Notes: a model not told the origin generated them from the letters alone. DNA of 11,131 bases from Collinsella aerofaciens (GCA_008671285.1 RPYR01000170.1:1-11131); one strand, 5' to 3'. Counted from the stretch's first letter, positions 1-7,569 are shown. Program-made: numbers and translations.

Positions 1-121
1 CAAAAGCATGCCACCTATTCTAGTGAGATTTTTGACAACCGGCGGTTGCGGGTGCATATGAGCTGCGGAAATGTGTCCAAACAAAGCAATGACCCGTAGC
101 TTGGTTGTCCCCGTTGCGGCG

Positions 122-149
122 TTAACGGTAGTATGGTCGTATTGTTAAT
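122..149 (+). promoter_or_regulatory. weak candidate sigma70-like promoter for the first methyltransferase gene
   Basis: TTAACG (122-127) and GTTAAT (144-149) are 16 bp apart, and each matches the sigma70 consensus at four of six positions. A start near 156 would leave a short leader containing the strong ribosome site at 164-171. It would also exclude the upstream ATG at 133 as the start codon. Both boxes are imperfect, and another pairing (TTGCGG 114-119 with TCGTAT 137-142) is nearly as good. Confidence 0.28.
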
Positions 150-163
150 TCCGCACCGCCAAC

Positions 164-171
164 GGAGGGAG
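164..171 (+). promoter_or_regulatory. ribosome binding site that decides the start of the first methyltransferase
   Basis: GGAGGGAG lies nine bases before GTG 181. The in-frame ATG at 133 has no purine-rich site upstream, and the residues it would add (MVVLLIPHRQRREFRA) look like translated leader. The GTG at 181 is therefore preferred. Confidence 0.7.
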
Positions 172-180
172 TTCCGCGCC

Positions 181-1053
181 GTGAACCGCGATTTCGCCTC
201 ATCGCTCATCCAGCTCAACAACACGTTCTATCGCGAGCACTCCGCCTCCTTCTCCGATACGCGCCAGGCCCCGTGGCCCGGCTGGGTGCGCACCATGGAC
301 ATCGCGCTCGGGCAGCTCGACGTCGCCACGATCGAGCATCCCGTCCGCGTCTTTGATCTTGCCTGCGGCAATATGCGATTCGAGAATTTTGCCGCCGGCG
401 GCGCACTTGCCGCCAAGGGCGTCGACGGCGCAAACCCCTCGGCAGATGCCAGCTGCCCGTTTGAGTTCTATGGTGTTGACTCGTGTCAGGATTTGGCTAT
501 CGATGCGCACGGTCACGCCCTGCGCATTCCCAACCTGCACTTCCAGGAACTCGACGTGCTCGATGCCCTTATGAAGCTCAACCCCGCCGAGACACCCGAC
601 GTGCTTTTCGACGCCCCGCTCGCCGACATCTCAGTCTGCTTTGGCTTTATGCACCACGTGCCATCGTGCGAGTACCGCGTACGCGTGCTCGACGCCCTGG
701 TGCGCCAGACGCGCCCAGGCGGCATCATCGCCATCAGCTTTTGGGAGTTTATGAACGACGAGCGCATGGCGCGCAAGGCCGTTCGCGCCGAGGCCCGCGC
801 CGAGCTCACCCTGCCGTTTGAGGGTTACGATTCCGCGCAGTTTGAAGCCGGCGACCACCTCATTGGCTGGCAAAACGACCGCCACGCCTACCGCTATTGT
901 CATCACTTTGACGATCAGCAGATCACCGACCTGGTGCGCGGCGTCCGTACGTTCTACAAGAGCGGCGAGGTCCCCGTGCGCGAGCTTGAGCGCTTCCATG
1001 CCGACGGTCGCAGCGGCGAGCTCAATCGCTATGTGATTCTCAAGCGCCTGTAG
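181..1053 (+). CDS. class I SAM-dependent methyltransferase
   Basis: This encodes a 290-residue cytoplasmic protein with a Rossmann-type methyltransferase core. Motif I is VFDLACGN (about residues 57-64), the SAM-binding glycine loop. An acidic residue ends the second strand (FYGVDS, Asp about 100). ISVCFGFMHHV (about 150-160) is the motif IV strand, and TRPGGIIAISFWEF follows as the post-core strand. The MHHV segment and overall plan resemble small-molecule or tRNA-wobble (Trm9-like) methyltransferases, but nothing visible fixes the substrate. GTG 181 is chosen as start because of the GGAGGGAG site nine bases upstream. The next gene is a TrmB-like tRNA methyltransferase 119 bp downstream, which makes an RNA substrate a plausible but unproven guess. 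Length and domain are intact, with no frameshift. Confidence 0.8.
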   Translation: MNRDFASSLIQLNNTFYREHSASFSDTRQAPWPGWVRTMDIALGQLDVATIEHPVRVFDLACGNMRFENFAAGGALAAKGVDGANPSADASCPFEFYGVDSCQDLAIDAHGHALRIPNLHFQELDVLDALMKLNPAETPDVLFDAPLADISVCFGFMHHVPSCEYRVRVLDALVRQTRPGGIIAISFWEFMNDERMARKAVRAEARAELTLPFEGYDSAQFEAGDHLIGWQNDRHAYRYCHHFDDQQITDLVRGVRTFYKSGEVPVRELERFHADGRSGELNRYVILKRL

Positions 1054-1090
1054 GCACCGACGACTCGCCGTCGAGCCGCACAGCGTCTTT

Positions 1091-1116
1091 CGGGCAAACT
1101 ATGCCTACCCTTTTTT
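1091..1116 (+). terminator. weak possible terminator after the first methyltransferase
   Basis: A short GGCA/TGCC stem (1093-1096 with 1102-1105) lies four bases before a run of six T (1111-1116). The stem is only four pairs, so termination would be partial at best. A second five-pair hairpin (CGACG/CGTCG, 1058-1073) lies just after the stop codon. Confidence 0.22.
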
Positions 1117-1123
1117 CAACCCA

Positions 1124-1152
1124 TTGACGGAACGCGCAGCTATGCGTTCCAT
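1124..1152 (+). promoter_or_regulatory. candidate promoter with overlapping inverted repeat before the TrmB-like gene
   Basis: TTGACG (1124-1129) is a good -35 box. The -10 is uncertain: TTCCAT at 1147-1152 gives 17 bp spacing but matches only three positions. A seven-base inverted repeat, GGAACGC/GCGTTCC (1129-1135 and 1144-1150), spans from the -35 to the -10. This is the usual place for an operator of a dimeric repressor, and it could also fold as an RNA hairpin. No regulator gene is nearby. Confidence 0.35.
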
Positions 1153-1172
1153 ACTTATGACCAAGGAGCCTC

Positions 1173-2012
1173 ATGGGAGCCGTCCACGTTCGCACGCCTA
1201 AGAACTTTGTGCTCGAGGAGCGCCTGGAGCGCTACGCCGATGCGATTGAGACGAACCCCGAGGCCTATGTCGGAGATTGGCGCAAGGCCTGTGCGCCCGC
1301 AGGCAGCAAGCCCTTCGAACACCTTCATCTGGATCTGGGCTGTGGCAAGGGAACCTATCTGGTCGAGCGCGCCCACCGCGAGCCCGACACCCTCTTTATC
1401 GGCATGGACCAGGAGCCCATCTGCATCGCCTATGCCGCGCAGAAAATCTGCGAACAGGGGCTATCCAACGCACTCGTCCTGCCCCGAGGCGCCGCATCGC
1501 TGCCACAGCTGTTTGCCGCAGGCGAGCTCGATGCCATCACCATTAACTTTCCCACGCCGCAGCCCAAGGCCAAGTACGCTAAAAAACGACTCGTCCATGT
1601 CGACCATCTGATGCTCTACCGCCCGCTCTTTTCAGCCGGCGCTACCGTCACGCTGCGCACCGATAGCAAGCCGTTGCGCGATTACGCCCTGGGACAGTTT
1701 GCCGCGGCCGGCTACGATACGCTTTGGGTAAGCGACGACGTCCGCCGCGACCATCCCGAGCATCCCGAGACCGAGTACGAGCGCCGCACGCGCGAGATGG
1801 GTGCCGCCGTCTATGGCATTTGCGCCACACCTGGAGCGCAGCCCAGCGATGAACAGCTCGCGGCGGGCCGCGCGCAGGAGCAAAGCCTTGCCTGCTACCT
1901 GCCCGATAACCTCGATGAGCTCACCTACGTGCCTCTCGGCATGGAAGAGGCCGTCGAGAACTTCAGAAACCGTGCCCGCAAGGGCAAGAAGCGCCTGCCG
2001 CAAGAGTCCTAG
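1173..2012 (+). CDS. TrmB-like tRNA (guanine-N7)-methyltransferase family protein, divergent
   Basis: This is a 279-residue protein of the TrmB fold. Seen: SAM-binding LDLGCGKG (53-60); FIGMDQEP, matching the family's IG.E strand; NFPTPQPKAKYAKKRL (125-140) where TrmB has F.DPWPKxRHxKRR; LRTDS (Thr163-Asp164), matching the conserved TD; and TEYERR (200-205) with its following glycine, matching the conserved T.YE. The fold assignment is solid because these motifs occur in family order. However, the family Asp and Trp of DPWPK are Thr128 and Gln130 here, and about 60 residues follow the usual end (from about 215), finishing in a basic tail. TrmB makes m7G46 in the tRNA variable loop. Whether this variant keeps that activity is open. 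ATG 1173 is preceded by AAGGAG with ideal spacing. Confidence 0.75.
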   Translation: MGAVHVRTPKNFVLEERLERYADAIETNPEAYVGDWRKACAPAGSKPFEHLHLDLGCGKGTYLVERAHREPDTLFIGMDQEPICIAYAAQKICEQGLSNALVLPRGAASLPQLFAAGELDAITINFPTPQPKAKYAKKRLVHVDHLMLYRPLFSAGATVTLRTDSKPLRDYALGQFAAAGYDTLWVSDDVRRDHPEHPETEYERRTREMGAAVYGICATPGAQPSDEQLAAGRAQEQSLACYLPDNLDELTYVPLGMEEAVENFRNRARKGKKRLPQES

Positions 2013-2030
2013 GGGCTTCTGATGGTCGCG

Positions 2031-2068
2031 GCGTCAGCAAATAAGCGCGAATAGGCGCCAGCAAACAA
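2031..2068 (+). repeat. short direct repeat, 24-bp period
   Basis: GCGTCAGCAAATAA (2031-2044) and GCGCCAGCAAACAA (2055-2068) are identical at 12 of 14 positions. They sit just before the long inverted repeat. This could be a degenerate pair of protein-binding sites or chance, and no function can be assigned. Confidence 0.3.
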
Positions 2069-2077
2069 CCCTCAAAC

Positions 2078-2200
2078 CTAAGTGAGTAGACTTTTTTGCA
2101 ATAGCCAAGCACAACCCGCATAACGAAAACTAAAACCGCAGATAGAACCCTTGTGCAAAATCCATGTGCTCGCGACATCGCAAAAAGTCTACTCACTTAG
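2078..2200. repeat. long near-perfect inverted repeat in the helicase upstream region
   Basis: The left arm 2078-2099 (starts CTAAGTGAGTAGAC, then six T and GC) and the right arm 2180-2200 are reverse complements, except that the left arm has one extra T. The arms are about 21 bases with an 80-bp A-rich spacer that holds no ORF. No target-site duplication is visible at the outer ends, and neither arm is followed by a T-run that would make it a terminator. Candidate explanations are a small palindromic mobile element (MITE/REP-like), a pair of oppositely oriented regulator sites, or a long RNA stem. The match is far too long for chance. Confidence 0.8.
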
Positions 2201-2261
2201 CTGGCAACTGCACCAAACGGCCGGGCAGAACGCCCATTTCCTGCATTTTCTTGCCTGCAAA

Positions 2262-2288
2262 CGCATCGATGCGCCGCTACGCCATAAT
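2262..2288 (+). promoter_or_regulatory. candidate helicase promoter with a 12-bp palindrome
   Basis: CATAAT (2283-2288) matches the sigma70 -10 box at five of six positions and lies 33 bp before the helicase ATG. No -35 box occurs at the expected spacing. In its place is the perfect palindrome CGCATCGATGCG (2262-2273), which could be an activator or repressor site. The remainder of the 2013-2321 gap holds the inverted repeat, a direct repeat and a short GGGC/GCCC hairpin (2223-2235), but no gene. Confidence 0.35.
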
Positions 2289-2321
2289 AGTTGGCGGACA
2301 ATCGCGAGAGAAAGCAACCAC

Positions 2322-5003
2322 ATGGCACAGACCACGACAGATACTTCCGCCAGCACCGTTTCCGGTGCCGGCGCCGCCAGCTCGTTCTCGGGCGGCACGG
2401 GAACCGAAGCCGAATTCGGCTCACTCGGTGCACTCTCCCCCACCTGGTGGGAGCCCGAGGACGGCAGCGAGCCCGAACCATGGCTCACGCCCGATCAGGC
2501 CTTCGAACGCTTCTTTGAATGGACGAGCAGCCGCGGCATTGAGCTGTGGGATCACCAAGAAGAAGCCCTCATGGACCTGGCTGCCGGCGATCACGTCATC
2601 TTAGGCACACCGACCGGATCGGGCAAGTCGCTTGTCGCGCTGGGCATGCTCTTTATGGGCATGGCACAGGGCAAGCGCTGCTACTACACGGCTCCCATCA
2701 AGGCTCTGGTCAGCGAGAAGTTTTTCGACCTGGTGCAGGTGCTCGGCCGCGATAACGTCGGTATGATCACCGGCGACACGCATATCAACACCAAGGCGCC
2801 CGTCATCTGCTGCACGGCAGAGATCCTTGCCAACGACGCACTGCGCGAGGGCGAAGATGCCGACGTGGGCTGCGTGGCCATGGACGAGTTCCACTACTTT
2901 GCCGACCCCGACCGCGGTTGGGCCTGGCAGGTGCCGCTGCTCACCCTGCCCCACACGCAATTCATGCTCATGAGCGCTACGCTCGGCGATGTCACTGCCA
3001 TCGCCGCCTCACTCGAGGAGCACACCGGCGCTGCTTGCGACTTGGTTGTCGACGCCCCGCGTCCTGTTCCGCTGAGCTACGACTATGTGACGACCTCCCT
3101 CGAGGGCACGGTCGAGCTCGCCATGCGCCGCGGCGAGGCCCCGCTCTATATCGTGCACTTTAGCCAGGATGCCGCCCTTGCGACGGCGCAGTCGCTCGCC
3201 AATTTTGGCATCGCCAGCAAGGAGCAGCGTGAGGCCATCAAGGAGGCGGCAAAGGGGACGAGCTTCTCGACGGCCTTTGGCAAGATTCTCAAGCGCCTGC
3301 TTGGATGCGGCGTCGGCGTGCACCATGCTGGCATGTTGCCGCGCTATCGCCTGCTGGTCGAGCGCTTGGCGCAGCAGGGCCTGCTGCCCGTCATCTGCGG
3401 TACCGATACGCTTGGCGTCGGCATCAACGTACCCATCCATACCGTGGTGCTCACCGCGCTCACCAAGTTCGATGGCTACAAGATGCGTCGTCTGCGCGCC
3501 CGCGAGTTCCATCAGATTGCTGGTCGCGCCGGCCGCTCGGGCTTCGATACCGAGGGCATGGTCATCGCCGAGGCCCCGGAGCACGAGATCGAGAACGCCA
3601 AGCTCATGGCCAAGGCGGGCGACGACCCCAAGAAGCTCCGCAAGATTAAAAAGAAGAAGGCCCCCGAGGGCTTTGTCACCTGGAACAAGCAGACCTTTGA
3701 GCGCCTGATCGAGACGCAGCCTGAAACGCTCAAGCCACGCCTTCGCATCACACACTCCATGGTGATTAGCGTGGTCGAGCAGGGCGGCGATGCCCGAGCC
3801 CGCGTGCACGACCTCATCGAGACGAGCTTGCAGACCCCCGAGGAAAAGGCCAAGCTCGAGGTTCGCGCCGACGAAATCTTCGCCACGCTCATCGATTCCG
3901 GCGTCGTCGTTCGCAACGAAGTGCCGCCCGCACCCGATGCCCCGACTGACGCCGCACCAGACATCGACTATGCGCTGACGGTCGATCTGCCCGAGGACTT
4001 TGCGCTCGACCAGCCGCTCTCGCCGTTTTTGCTTGCCGCGTTGGAGCTGCTCGATCCCGAGAGTGAGACCTATACCATGGATCTGATCTCGATGGTCGAG
4101 GCAACGCTCGAGGATCCCAAACAGGTGCTGCGCGCACAGGAGCGTGCCGCACGCGATCGCGCTATGGCCGAGATGAAGGCCGACGGCATCGAGTATGAGG
4201 AGCGCTTGGAGCGCATCCAAGACGTCACATACGAAAAGCCGCTCGAGGACTTGCTGGACGCCGCCTTTGACAAGTACTGTCAGGAGGTTCCTTGGGCCAA
4301 CGACTACCAGCTCTCGCCCAAGAGCGTCCTGCGCGACATGCTGGAGAGCGCAAGCGATTTTAAGGGCTATATTCAAAAGCTCGGTATCGCCCGCTCCGAA
4401 GGCATTCTGCTGCGCTACCTGGCAGAGGCCTACCGCTCGCTCGACCGCACCGTGCCGATCGAGAAACGCGACGAGCGCCTGTGCGACATTATCTCGTGGC
4501 TGGGCTTTGTGGTGCGGTCGGTGGACTCGAGCCTGGTGGACGAGTGGGAGAACGCCGGCAACCCGGCAGCCCTCGATGCCGCGCCGCCGCAGGGCATCGA
4601 CGAGGTCGTGGCGGACCGTCGCGGCTGCACGCTGTTGGTGCGCAACGCACTCTTCCGCCGCGTAACCCTTGCCGCCCGCGGACACGTGCGCGACCTGGGC
4701 GAGCTCGACGACGACTGGGGCATGAGCGAGATCCGCTGGCAAAAAGCACTCGACGCTTACCACGAGCAGCACGAGGAAATCCTCACCGATGGAGATGCCC
4801 GCAGCGCCGCGATGTTTTCCATCGACGAGTCCGACGAGAAGACCGCGCACGTATGGCACGTGCACCAGATCTTTGCTGACGAGGATGGCGACCACGACTT
4901 TGGCATCATGGGCGATGTCGATCTGGACGCCACACAAGACGGCGGCGAGGTCATCTTCAAGAACTATCGCGTCGGCTTTATCGAGGACCTGCTCGAGGAC
5001 TAG
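2322..5003 (+). CDS. DExH-box (Ski2/HelY-like) helicase with C-terminal DUF3516 domain
   Basis: This encodes an 893-residue superfamily 2 helicase. An acidic, Ser/Gly/Ala-rich leader (1-40) is followed by a RecA-like domain with Walker A GTPTGSGKS (95-103), motif II DEFH (188-191) and motif III MSATLGD (217-223). The second RecA domain has GTDTLGVGIN (360-369) and motif VI HQIAGRAGRSGFD (397-409). The remainder, from about 450, matches what is known of the DUF3516 C-terminal region and ends in a very acidic tail. The DEFH box and HQIAGRAGR place it with Ski2/Mtr4/HelY-type enzymes, so ATP-driven unwinding of RNA or structured nucleic acid is expected. The cellular role of the DUF3516 group is not established to my knowledge. 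The start is ATG 2322 (preceded by GAGAGAAAG), not the upstream frame opening at 2151, whose residues run through the intergenic inverted repeat. It is monocistronic, closed by the terminator at 5029-5058. Confidence 0.9.
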   Translation: MAQTTTDTSASTVSGAGAASSFSGGTGTEAEFGSLGALSPTWWEPEDGSEPEPWLTPDQAFERFFEWTSSRGIELWDHQEEALMDLAAGDHVILGTPTGSGKSLVALGMLFMGMAQGKRCYYTAPIKALVSEKFFDLVQVLGRDNVGMITGDTHINTKAPVICCTAEILANDALREGEDADVGCVAMDEFHYFADPDRGWAWQVPLLTLPHTQFMLMSATLGDVTAIAASLEEHTGAACDLVVDAPRPVPLSYDYVTTSLEGTVELAMRRGEAPLYIVHFSQDAALATAQSLANFGIASKEQREAIKEAAKGTSFSTAFGKILKRLLGCGVGVHHAGMLPRYRLLVERLAQQGLLPVICGTDTLGVGINVPIHTVVLTALTKFDGYKMRRLRAREFHQIAGRAGRSGFDTEGMVIAEAPEHEIENAKLMAKAGDDPKKLRKIKKKKAPEGFVTWNKQTFERLIETQPETLKPRLRITHSMVISVVEQGGDARARVHDLIETSLQTPEEKAKLEVRADEIFATLIDSGVVVRNEVPPAPDAPTDAAPDIDYALTVDLPEDFALDQPLSPFLLAALELLDPESETYTMDLISMVEATLEDPKQVLRAQERAARDRAMAEMKADGIEYEERLERIQDVTYEKPLEDLLDAAFDKYCQEVPWANDYQLSPKSVLRDMLESASDFKGYIQKLGIARSEGILLRYLAEAYRSLDRTVPIEKRDERLCDIISWLGFVVRSVDSSLVDEWENAGNPAALDAAPPQGIDEVVADRRGCTLLVRNALFRRVTLAARGHVRDLGELDDDWGMSEIRWQKALDAYHEQHEEILTDGDARSAAMFSIDESDEKTAHVWHVHQIFADEDGDHDFGIMGDVDLDATQDGGEVIFKNYRVGFIEDLLED

Positions 5004-5028
5004 CCGAGCACAATGGGCAAAACGAAGC

Positions 5029-5058
5029 GGGGCCGCTGGCAACATCGCCAGCGGCCCC
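5029..5058. terminator. bidirectional intrinsic terminator between convergent genes
   Basis: GGGGCCGCTGGC (5029-5040) and GCCAGCGGCCCC (5047-5058) form a perfect 12-bp stem with a six-base loop. TGTTTTG follows on the plus strand. On the minus strand the stem is followed by GCTTCGTTTTG. It lies between the ends of the helicase and the DUF2130 gene and can serve both. Confidence 0.9.
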
Positions 5059-5081
5059 TGTTTTGCCTTATCCGCTATGCC

Positions 5082-6839
5082 CTACTCGGCATCCTCGACC
5101 TCATACGAATCTGCCTCGGCAGGTTCATCGCCCGCGTCTGTCGCACCCTCGCGTGCCTCGTCAAACGCCACCTTCATGGTCTTGTTGCCCCAGGTGAGCT
5201 TACGAATGGTAAGCTCATCGGCCTTCTTGTTGGCTAGGCGCAGATTGTTCTCGGAGGACAGCAACGCCTCCTTGGTTTTCTGCAGATGGCTAATCGTCTT
5301 GTCGATCTCATCAATCGCCGTTTGGAACTTTCGGCTCGCGATCTCGTAGTTGCGACCGAAATCATTCTTGAACTTTTCCATCTTGGCTTCGAAGTTCGTG
5401 ACGTCGATATTCTGCTGTTTGTACTCCGCCAGCTCCTGCTTATAGCGCAGCGAACCCATGGCGGCGTTGCGAAGAAGCGTGATCATGGGAATAAAGAACT
5501 GTGGGCGAATCACGTACATCTTCTCGTAGCGATAGCTCACGTCCACGATGCCGGCGTTGTAAAGCTCGCTCTCGGGTTCGAGCAACGTGCAGAGCACCGC
5601 GTACTCACAGCCTTTCTGGCGACGATCGTGATCGAGTTTCTTAAAGAAGTCCTCGTTTTTATGTTTGGTCGCGGTCTCGTCGTTCTCGTTTTTCATCTCG
5701 AACATAATCGAAATGACCTCGTTACCGCTTGCGTCGCACTCGCGGAAGATAAAGTCGCCCTTGGTGCCCTCGGACGCATCGTTATCCTTCTCGAAGTACG
5801 CGTTAGGAAACGCCGTCATGCGCAGACGGTTAAACTCGGTCTCGCAGTGCTGCTCGAGCGACTCGCCCACCATCTTGGTGGACAGGCGGACCTTCATGTC
5901 CTTAAGGCGCTCGATCTCTTCATCCTTGTAGCGAATCAGGTCATCGCTCGCACGCTTGGCCTGCGCAAGCTCGAGCTCGTGTGCCGCCTTGGCCTGTTCC
6001 TCGCGAGAATCGCGCACAGCCAGCTCGCTCGTCAGTTTGGCACGTGCCTCATCGCGCTCTCGCTCCGCCGCGGCGACCGCCTCTGACAGGTTCATTTTTG
6101 CCATCAGTTCCTGCTCGCGCAGCTGGGCACGCAGGCCCTCGGCCTCTTGCTCGGACTGAGCCTTTGCGGCGGAAAACTTCTCCTGCGCCTTCGCGCGATA
6201 GTCAGTAAGCGCGCGCTCGGCCTCGCTGCGAGCGGCATCGAGCTCACGCTGCGACTCTGCCGCGGCAGCGGCAAGCGCCATCTCCTGGGCTTTGTCCGCC
6301 GCGGCGAGCCTGGCCTGCAGCTCAGCAATCTGAGCGTCGCGCGCAGCTAAATCGTTTTGAGCAGCGTTGCGCGCCGCCGACTCGGCAAGTTTTGCTTCGT
6401 CATCTTTGCGCCCAAGCTGCGCACGCAGGCTATCAATCTCACGCTGGAGTTCGGCATTTTCCTTTTGAGCATTGGCTCGTGCCTCTACCGCCGCGCGCTG
6501 GCTTGCACTCTCGCGCTCTGCGGCAGCGCCCTCGAGCTTAGCGCGCAGCTCGGCAAGCTCAGCATCGCGCTTGGCAACCTCTTGCGCCAGTTTCTGATCC
6601 GCAGTGTTCTTCTGCTCGACAAGCTGAGCGTTGCGCTGAGACTCTGCCTCCTGCAAAGCAGCCGTCGAACGCGAGCGCTCAAGCTCCAGCGCTTGCTCGC
6701 CCTCGCGCTGGACTGCCTTCACACGCTCGTCCAGGTCGCGCGAAAACTCGGCATCGCGTACTTGCTTGACAATATCCGCATAGCCGGACGCATCGACCTT
6801 AAAAACTTCGCCGCAATGCGGGCACTTAATCTCGTTCAT
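5082..6839 (-). CDS. DUF2130 family coiled-coil protein with nuclease-like core
   Basis: This 585-residue soluble protein has a single zinc-ribbon-like knuckle at its N-terminus (CPHC, Cys6 and Cys9). A very long Ala/Glu/Arg/Gln-rich coiled coil spans about 25-318. A conserved globular core (about 320-470) follows, then a second helical stretch (about 475-545) and an acidic tail. The core contains GESLEQ (325-330), GDFIFRE (Asp362) and FEMKNE (Glu381, Lys383), which fits a PD-(D/E)xK nuclease arrangement as in RmuC-like proteins. Family membership is recognised from the [10 protein letters not shown]...EMKNE signature. The nuclease role is inference; the family has no settled function that I know of. 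The start ATG at 6839 has GAGGAG seven bases upstream. The gene follows the metallophosphoesterase terminator, so it probably has its own promoter, but none is obvious in the 58-bp gap. Confidence 0.82.
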   Translation of the reverse strand: MNEIKCPHCGEVFKVDASGYADIVKQVRDAEFSRDLDERVKAVQREGEQALELERSRSTAALQEAESQRNAQLVEQKNTADQKLAQEVAKRDAELAELRAKLEGAAAERESASQRAAVEARANAQKENAELQREIDSLRAQLGRKDDEAKLAESAARNAAQNDLAARDAQIAELQARLAAADKAQEMALAAAAAESQRELDAARSEAERALTDYRAKAQEKFSAAKAQSEQEAEGLRAQLREQELMAKMNLSEAVAAAERERDEARAKLTSELAVRDSREEQAKAAHELELAQAKRASDDLIRYKDEEIERLKDMKVRLSTKMVGESLEQHCETEFNRLRMTAFPNAYFEKDNDASEGTKGDFIFRECDASGNEVISIMFEMKNENDETATKHKNEDFFKKLDHDRRQKGCEYAVLCTLLEPESELYNAGIVDVSYRYEKMYVIRPQFFIPMITLLRNAAMGSLRYKQELAEYKQQNIDVTNFEAKMEKFKNDFGRNYEIASRKFQTAIDEIDKTISHLQKTKEALLSSENNLRLANKKADELTIRKLTWGNKTMKVAFDEAREGATDAGDEPAEADSYEVEDAE

Positions 6840-6897
6840 AGCAGCTCCTCGATGGACGCAAATTTCAACCGCCTACACTCTACCGCGCCGCACGGAC

Positions 6898-6932
6898 AAA
6901 AAAGGCGCCGCCGCCATAATGGCAACGGCGCC
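6898..6932 (-). terminator. intrinsic terminator of the metallophosphoesterase gene
   Basis: Read on the minus strand, GGCGCCG pairs with CGGCGCC (6926-6932 with 6904-6910), with an inner GCC/GGC pairing. The stem is followed directly by six T (6898-6903 as A on the plus strand). This is a textbook rho-independent terminator, 45 bp after the stop codon at 6978, separating that gene from DUF2130. Confidence 0.9.
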
Positions 6933-6934
6933 AG

Positions 6935-6971
6935 AACCGCCACAAAGGTGCCTGTCCCTTTTGTGGCGGTT
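6935..6971. repeat. 12-bp hairpin with GGTGCCTGTCCCT loop, REP-like
   Basis: AACCGCCACAAA (6935-6946) and TTTGTGGCGGTT (6960-6971) are perfect reverse complements around the loop GGTGCCTGTCCCT (6947-6959). It lies six bases after the metallophosphoesterase stop and just before its terminator, so it is transcribed as part of the 3' UTR. From memory, the GGTGCCTGTCCC/GGGACAGGCACC core recurs as dispersed palindromic repeats in unrelated bacterial genomes, which would make this a mobile REP-like element. That recollection is unchecked. There is no T-run immediately after it on either strand. Confidence 0.7.
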
Positions 6972-6977
6972 TGCGAG

Positions 6978-7523
6978 CTACAGTCCAAAGAAGCCCAGGA
7001 TTTGATCGCGGCTTACGGGTCTGTAGTCGTTGGCATCAAGGCCAACGTCATAGCGCAGGATCGGGCGTTCGCGATCGCGGTTGCGCGCGTTGGTGCGGTC
7101 TCCCCTGCTGTGGATATGCCCGTGCAGCATGATGGCGCCACGCGCCTTTCCATTCCAGCTGAGCATGGGGTAGTGGCTCATTACCAGGCGATGGCCTTTG
7201 GCGTAACCGGGAGCGACTTCCAGATAATCGCGCACGTCATCCCAGATTTGGGGCGCAGCTGGATCTTCCCAGTCGCCGTCATGGTTACCACGGATGAGCG
7301 TTACGTTCTGGCATTCGATGCGTTCGCGCAGGCGCACCGCCTCCGCCAGGGGCAAACGATAAGTAAAGTCACCCAGAATATAGAGACGGTCGTCCGCCGC
7401 CACGCACTCATTGATGGCATTGATGACCTTGCGGTTCATCTCCTCGACCGAGCAAAACGGTCGATCCATGTCGTGCAAGATATTCGTATCGCCCAGGTGC
7501 AGATCGGCGGTAAACCACATCAT
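6978..7523 (-). CDS. calcineurin-like metallophosphoesterase
   Basis: This 181-residue cytoplasmic protein carries all five metal-binding blocks of the metallophosphoesterase fold in order: DLH (Asp7, His9), GDF (Asp52), GNHD (79-82), SHYP (His117) and GHIH (His136, His138). The C-terminal YDVGLDANDYRPVS is typical of small stand-alone bacterial members that hydrolyse phosphomonoesters or diesters. The physiological substrate cannot be read from the sequence. Two ATGs are adjacent (7523 and 7520); GAGGG lies eight bases before the first, which is taken as start. A possible -10 box (TATACT) lies upstream, and the gene ends in a hairpin element plus a strong terminator, so it is probably a single-gene unit. 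Confidence 0.88.
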   Translation of the reverse strand: MMWFTADLHLGDTNILHDMDRPFCSVEEMNRKVINAINECVAADDRLYILGDFTYRLPLAEAVRLRERIECQNVTLIRGNHDGDWEDPAAPQIWDDVRDYLEVAPGYAKGHRLVMSHYPMLSWNGKARGAIMLHGHIHSRGDRTNARNRDRERPILRYDVGLDANDYRPVSRDQILGFFGL

Positions 7524-7563
7524 CGTCTATGCCCTCATTTCGCAACGTGTTCAACTCGTGCTA

Positions 7564-7569
7564 AGTATA
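7564..7569 (-). promoter_or_regulatory. candidate -10 box for the metallophosphoesterase gene
   Basis: On the minus strand TATACT matches the -10 consensus at five of six positions, 40 bp before the ATG at 7523. No good -35 is found at 16-18 bp; the corresponding positions overlap the end of the preceding small gene. The gene could instead be read through from the upstream HIRAN pair. Confidence 0.35.

Noticed and set aside
36..48. CAACC/GGTTG hairpin near the left edge as a terminator
   Set aside because: The stem has only five pairs and no T-run follows on either strand.
133..180. Upstream ATG (133) as the start of the first methyltransferase
   Set aside because: There is no ribosome site before it, and the strong GGAGGGAG site points to GTG 181. 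The added residues look non-coding.
2151..2321. 57-codon N-terminal extension of the helicase
   Set aside because: The frame merely stays open through the intergenic inverted repeat and promoter region. The ATG at 2322 fits the family N-terminus better.
3009..5045. 678-residue open frame on the minus strand opposite the helicase
   Set aside because: It is a mirror of the helicase codon bias in GC-rich DNA. It has no ribosome site, no recognisable domain and a low-complexity translation, and the helicase frame is clearly the real one.
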